Shown: piece after piece, positions 61,021 through 64,000 of the stretch | Position numbering within the stretch: position 1 is the first letter of the stretch | Layout of the letters: each line of letters begins with the position of its first letter | Made by a program: the position numbers and the translations under genes | The notes under the pieces: model-generated | The model's input: the letters and a program-made list of their open reading frames with translations, nothing else | What the model was told of the DNA's origin: nothing | Database searches by the model: none | DNA from: Achromobacter deleyi | GTDB taxonomy: Bacteria; Pseudomonadota; Gammaproteobacteria; Burkholderiales; Burkholderiaceae_B | Direction of reading: 5' to 3' | NCBI RefSeq assembly: GCF_902859705.1 | Contig: NZ_CADIJO010000008.1 | Coordinates: 1-64,000, forward strand | Length of the DNA: 64,000 nucleotides

Positions 61021-61371
61021 CTATTCGTGCTGCAGAATATTGACCAACGTCCCCACCGGGTCCCTGACGTAGAACCGGCGCACGCCCCAGGGTTCGCTGA
61101 CCGGACCGTACTCCACGGCAACACCGGCCGCCTCGACCCGGCGCAACGCCTCGGCCAGGTCATCCACCTCGATCGACAGCGCCGGCAGCGGCGTATCCGC
61201 GCCGCCCTGGCTGCCGACACTGAGCTGCACCGTCATCTTGGCCAACCCTGCGTAGGTGCGGATCCAGCCGTGGTCCATGGCCAGGTCCAAACCCAGGATT
61301 TCCCGATAGAACCGGTCCACCACGGCGGGGTCGGCGGCGGGGATATTGGCGATGATGCGCTTGACTTGCAT
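61021..61371 (-). CDS. VOC-family (glyoxalase-like) protein
   Basis: A 116-residue single-domain VOC protein: DRFYREILGLDLAMDHGW and VRRFYVRDPVGTLVNILQHE are the two beta-alpha-beta-beta-beta repeats with probable metal ligands. The ATG at 61371 is preferred over the long upstream extension. Follows the MerR-ATPase gene by 8 bases, so one operon. Confidence 0.85.
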   Translation of the reverse strand: MQVKRIIANIPAADPAVVDRFYREILGLDLAMDHGWIRTYAGLAKMTVQLSVGSQGGADTPLPALSIEVDDLAEALRRVEAAGVAVEYGPVSEPWGVRRFYVRDPVGTLVNILQHE

Positions 61372-61379
61372 GGGGCGTC

Positions 61380-62408
61380 CTAGGAGTGGTCTGGTGAGCG
61401 TCGCGCGATGCGTTCCCGCACCTCGGGCGATGCCAGGCACATCGCCACCGCCTCGTAGCCCGGCGCGCCGGGATAAGGCGCGACGCGACGCGGCGGACTG
61501 TGATTGGCCGGGCAAAGCAGAATCGCTTCGTCCGGGCCGACCGCAGCAAGATCAAGAATAGCCGTAGAGCGTGTCATCAAAAAGAGCGGCGGGCCCGCAT
61601 GCCGGGCGCGATGTCGCAGATGCGCCATCAGGGCTTGCTGCGTGGCGTGATCCAGGCCTTGCTCGACCATATCCACCACCCACACGTCGGGCCCGTCGGC
61701 CAGCAGGCTGGCCAGCAACGCCACCAGAGCGTCGGATCGCGTCGCCCCCTCGCCGACCAGCCACGCCAGCGCCTCATCGACGCGTGCCAGCAGCGCAGCG
61801 TCGGCCGCGAGCCGCGCCTTGGCGGCAGCGCATCCATCGTCCAGGCGATCCACCCCCAGGAAAGCGGCATTGGGCAAGGCCTGGGCCAGGCGCTGCGCCA
61901 ACCGGGTCTTGCCGCTACCCAACGAGCCGATCAGGTAATTCAAGGGCCGGACGTCCCGCAGTTCGAACCATTCGCCGCCCCACGGCCAGGGCAGCGCAAA
62001 CGCCGCACGAATGTCTGTCGGCCGACCCAGCAAGCCGGCCAGCGCCGCGCCCGACGGCATCTGCCCCTGTGCCAGGTCCGCCTGAATGCTCCGCACCTTG
62101 TCCAATTTGCCCGCCAGCGCCTGGATGTCGCCGGCCAGCGCCGCATCGTGCGCCGCCAACGCCGCTTGCAGACTGGCCGGATCGCCATCCAGCACGCCGG
62201 CCACCTGCGCCAGGCTAAGCCCCAACCCGCGCAATGCCGCCACCTTCGCCGCCCGCGCCATGTCTGCGGCGGCGTACATTCGGTACCCCGCCTCGCTGCG
62301 GCCCGGGTTGACCAAGCCCTGGCGCTCATACAGCCGCAACGCCTTGACCGACACGCCAAGCCGCCTGGCGGCCTCGGAAGCACTCATGCACGATTGAGAA
62401 GCACGCAT
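61380..62408 (-). CDS. MerR-family regulator fused to a P-loop ATPase
   Basis: A 342-residue protein with a MerR HTH at about 8-75 (SASEAARRLGVSVKALRLYERQGL), a short coil, and a P-loop domain at about 150-320 with Walker A GSLGSGKT at 161-168 and a Walker B-like VWVVDMVEQG. The start at 62408 has AAGGG upstream. A GCGTGAGGGT half-site lies at about 62440-62449 in the gap and resembles MerR promoters. The ATPase may gate DNA binding or act on a partner. Confidence 0.85.
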   Translation of the reverse strand: MRASQSCMSASEAARRLGVSVKALRLYERQGLVNPGRSEAGYRMYAAADMARAAKVAALRGLGLSLAQVAGVLDGDPASLQAALAAHDAALAGDIQALAGKLDKVRSIQADLAQGQMPSGAALAGLLGRPTDIRAAFALPWPWGGEWFELRDVRPLNYLIGSLGSGKTRLAQRLAQALPNAAFLGVDRLDDGCAAAKARLAADAALLARVDEALAWLVGEGATRSDALVALLASLLADGPDVWVVDMVEQGLDHATQQALMAHLRHRARHAGPPLFLMTRSTAILDLAAVGPDEAILLCPANHSPPRRVAPYPGAPGYEAVAMCLASPEVRERIARRSPDHS

Positions 62409-62566
62409 ACATCACCCTTTATGTTGACCAAGAGCCGCTAGCGTGAGGGTGGCCCCAGGGGTCGGGTCAACAGTAGATAGGTGGCTTGTGCCCCCTTGTG
62501 GCAAGCATAAACGTGAAAGATGCCCACGCGCACAGACGGGGGTTGGATGAGTTTTCCTGACGAATG

Positions 62567-62977
62567 CTACGTTGCCGAGACATCGATGGCCGCCCGCGCA
62601 ATCGCTGCATCCTGCTCCGGCGTCCCGCCTGACACCCCCAGCGCCCCCAGCAACGCCCCTTGCGCGTCAAACAACGGTATCCCGCCGCCCATCAGCAACA
62701 GGCCCCCTGCGTGCACATGATCAAAGTGCGGCGCCGGCACGCCCACCTGCAACGGCGCATTCAGCGCTTCGCTGGGCATCCGGAACATCACCGATGCCCG
62801 CGCCTTGGCCAGCGCCAGTTCGTTCGACGCCAGCCACGCGTCATCCATGCGCGTAAACGTGACCAGGTTAGCGCCGCGGTCCAGCACCACAAACACCGCC
62901 CTCACCCCGGCCTGCTCGGCCGCCTGGCGGCCCCGGGCCACCAGGCGATGCGCGTGATCGATCGCGATGTCAGGCAT
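62567..62977 (-). CDS. GlcG/HbpS-family protein
   Basis: A 136-residue GlcG/HbpS fold protein: VVLDRGANLVTFTRMDDAWLAS, a Gly-rich GGLLLMGGGIPLF, and GALGVSGGTPEQDAAIA. Relatives bind heme, cobalamin or small acids; function here unknown. The ATG at 62977 overlaps the SDR stop by 8 bases, so it is the second gene of that operon. Confidence 0.87.
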   Translation of the reverse strand: MPDIAIDHAHRLVARGRQAAEQAGVRAVFVVLDRGANLVTFTRMDDAWLASNELALAKARASVMFRMPSEALNAPLQVGVPAPHFDHVHAGGLLLMGGGIPLFDAQGALLGALGVSGGTPEQDAAIARAAIDVSAT

Positions 62978-63746
62978 TCTGCGACCACTCCGTCGCCTGC
63001 CACTGTTTGGCCGCATCGATCGTCGCAAGCGGCCGCATCGTGCGGTACAGGTGTTTCTCGGCGGGAATGATCTCGACCATCGCGTCGATCATTTCCTGCG
63101 GATCGGCCTGGTTCAGCAGGCTTGCGCTGAAGTCCGGCATCGGCACCACCGCCTTGTCGGCGTCGTACCACTGCACAAAGCTCTCTGCGCCCGTGTCGTT
63201 GAAACCCGTGCCAAAGACGCCGGGGTTCACCGTGGCGACCTTCACGCCATGGGGTTCCAACTCGGACTTCATCGACCCGGCAATCGCTTCGATGGCGTGC
63301 TTCGTCGCGCAGTAGATGCCCAGAAACGGCACCACCAGAATGCCGCCCATCGACGACGTCCACACCACCTTGCCCGACCGGCGCGCCACCATCTTGGGCA
63401 CGATGGCCTGCACCAGCTGTAAATGCCCGAACACGTTGATGTCGAACGATTCACGGACCCGCTGCATCGGGATATCCGCGATCGAGCCCCCTTCCATCAC
63501 CCCTGCGTTGAGCACCAGCACGTCGGGATCAAAGCGGCCGGCGTGCGCGATGTCGATGCTGTCCAGCAGGTTGAGCTTGATGACCTCCATGGCCACGCCC
63601 GCCTCGGCGGCATCTGCCCGCAGGCTGCGCACCTGCGGCCAGGTTTCGGCGGCGGCCACGACCTGGTGGCCCTGACGCGCCAATTCAATCGCCGCACCCC
63701 GGCCAAAACCCGAGCTGGCGCCTGTAATCAAGATCTTTTGCGACAT
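62970..63746 (-). CDS. Short-chain dehydrogenase/reductase
   Basis: A 258-residue SDR: TGASSGFGRGAAIELARQG, NAGVMEGGS, and the catalytic YCATK. The ATG at 63746 has AAGGA 9 bases upstream; the one at 63755 would touch it. First gene of an operon with the GlcG-like gene; divergent from a LysR gene. Confidence 0.9.
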   Translation of the reverse strand: MSQKILITGASSGFGRGAAIELARQGHQVVAAAETWPQVRSLRADAAEAGVAMEVIKLNLLDSIDIAHAGRFDPDVLVLNAGVMEGGSIADIPMQRVRESFDINVFGHLQLVQAIVPKMVARRSGKVVWTSSMGGILVVPFLGIYCATKHAIEAIAGSMKSELEPHGVKVATVNPGVFGTGFNDTGAESFVQWYDADKAVVPMPDFSASLLNQADPQEMIDAMVEIIPAEKHLYRTMRPLATIDAAKQWQATEWSQNA

Positions 63747-63824
63747 GGTCTGCATTCCTTGCGTGCTGGTGTGAATTCCTGCCCGCCAGTGTAGGAAGCC
63801 GCTACTATCAAAACAATCACACCA

Positions 63825-64000
63825 ATGCTTGGCGACTCGATGAATCCCATTCACCAATTCAAAGGCTGCGACCTGCTGGCCCTGAACGTCTTCCTGGCCG
63901 TCGCCGCCCACCGCAGCTTTCGTGCGGCGGCCAAGGAAGTCGACATCACGGCATCGGCGGTCAGCCATTCCATCAAGACCCTCGAGCAACGCCTGGGCGT
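63825..64000 (+). CDS. LysR-family regulator (3' end cut off)
   Basis: The N-terminal wHTH of a LysR protein (SFRAAAKEVDITASAVSHSI) is seen before the window ends. ATG at 63825 or 63840 are both in frame. Divergent from the SDR/GlcG operon, so probably its regulator. Confidence 0.85.
   Translation, partial: MLGDSMNPIHQFKGCDLLALNVFLAVAAHRSFRAAAKEVDITASAVSHSIKTLEQRLG

Overview
The window is high-GC, densely packed chromosomal DNA from a betaproteobacterium. An Alcaligenaceae genome (Achromobacter/Bordetella type) is the best guess, from the codon use, a Bug/TctC-type solute-binding protein, many LysR-MFS pairs and the mix of iron, polyol and aromatic catabolism genes. I see no rRNA, tRNA, integrase, transposase or CRISPR array, so the variation here looks like accessory metabolic loci in a stable backbone. 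Genus is inference.

Layout. 1-3.1 kb: the start of a Wsp-type chemosensory operon (receptor, CheW, CheR cut by the window edge). 3.4-4.1 kb: a VapBC toxin-antitoxin pair. 4.2-6.4 kb: amidase and PaaI-like thioesterase. 6.5-12.2 kb: a Fur-box-controlled iron operon (FecI sigma, FecR, TonB receptor with signalling domain, exported siderophore esterase). 12.3-15.6 kb: divergent LysR/MFS pair and a group III truncated globin. 15.6-19.6 kb: a nuclease-helicase and a FAN1-like nuclease behind a good LexA box. 19.6-20.8 kb: a P-loop kinase preceded by what looks like a complete leader-peptide attenuator, then a GNAT. 21-24.8 kb: a membrane FAD/triheme cytochrome c dehydrogenase of the gluconate dehydrogenase family. 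25.9-35.6 kb: a divergent sugar or polyol catabolic locus (GntR, GlpD-like dehydrogenase, FGGY kinase; ABC importer, aldo-keto reductase, class I aldolase). 35.7-37.9 kb: a trypsin-like protease fused to a DNA/RNA nuclease. 37.9-49.4 kb: two more LysR/MFS pairs, an AraC regulator, a candidate small RNA, a GNAT, a Bug protein with an ArgH-family lyase, and an exported phospholipase D-type nuclease. 49.6-64 kb: a Sel1-repeat protein and a run of small regulator-enzyme modules (ArsR/quinone reductase, TetR/metallo-hydrolase, AraC/O-methyltransferase, FAD hydroxylase, AraC/SDR, MerR-ATPase/VOC, LysR/SDR/GlcG), several with clear operators.

The main unexpected signals are: (1) the attenuator at 20.17-20.31 kb, with a 20-codon Ile/Thr-rich leader peptide that appears leaderless, and 1:2, 2:3 and 3:4 pairings; (2) five start- or stop-proximal tandem repeat arrays, touching all three LysR/MFS pairs and the GlpD-like gene, two of which encode the same xA(G/R)TP pentapeptide in unrelated proteins; (3) the SOS-type box in front of the FAN1 and nuclease-helicase pair; (4) the protease-nuclease fusion; and (5) a polyol pathway gene set whose substrate I cannot name. 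All calls come from reading sequence by eye; no database search was run.
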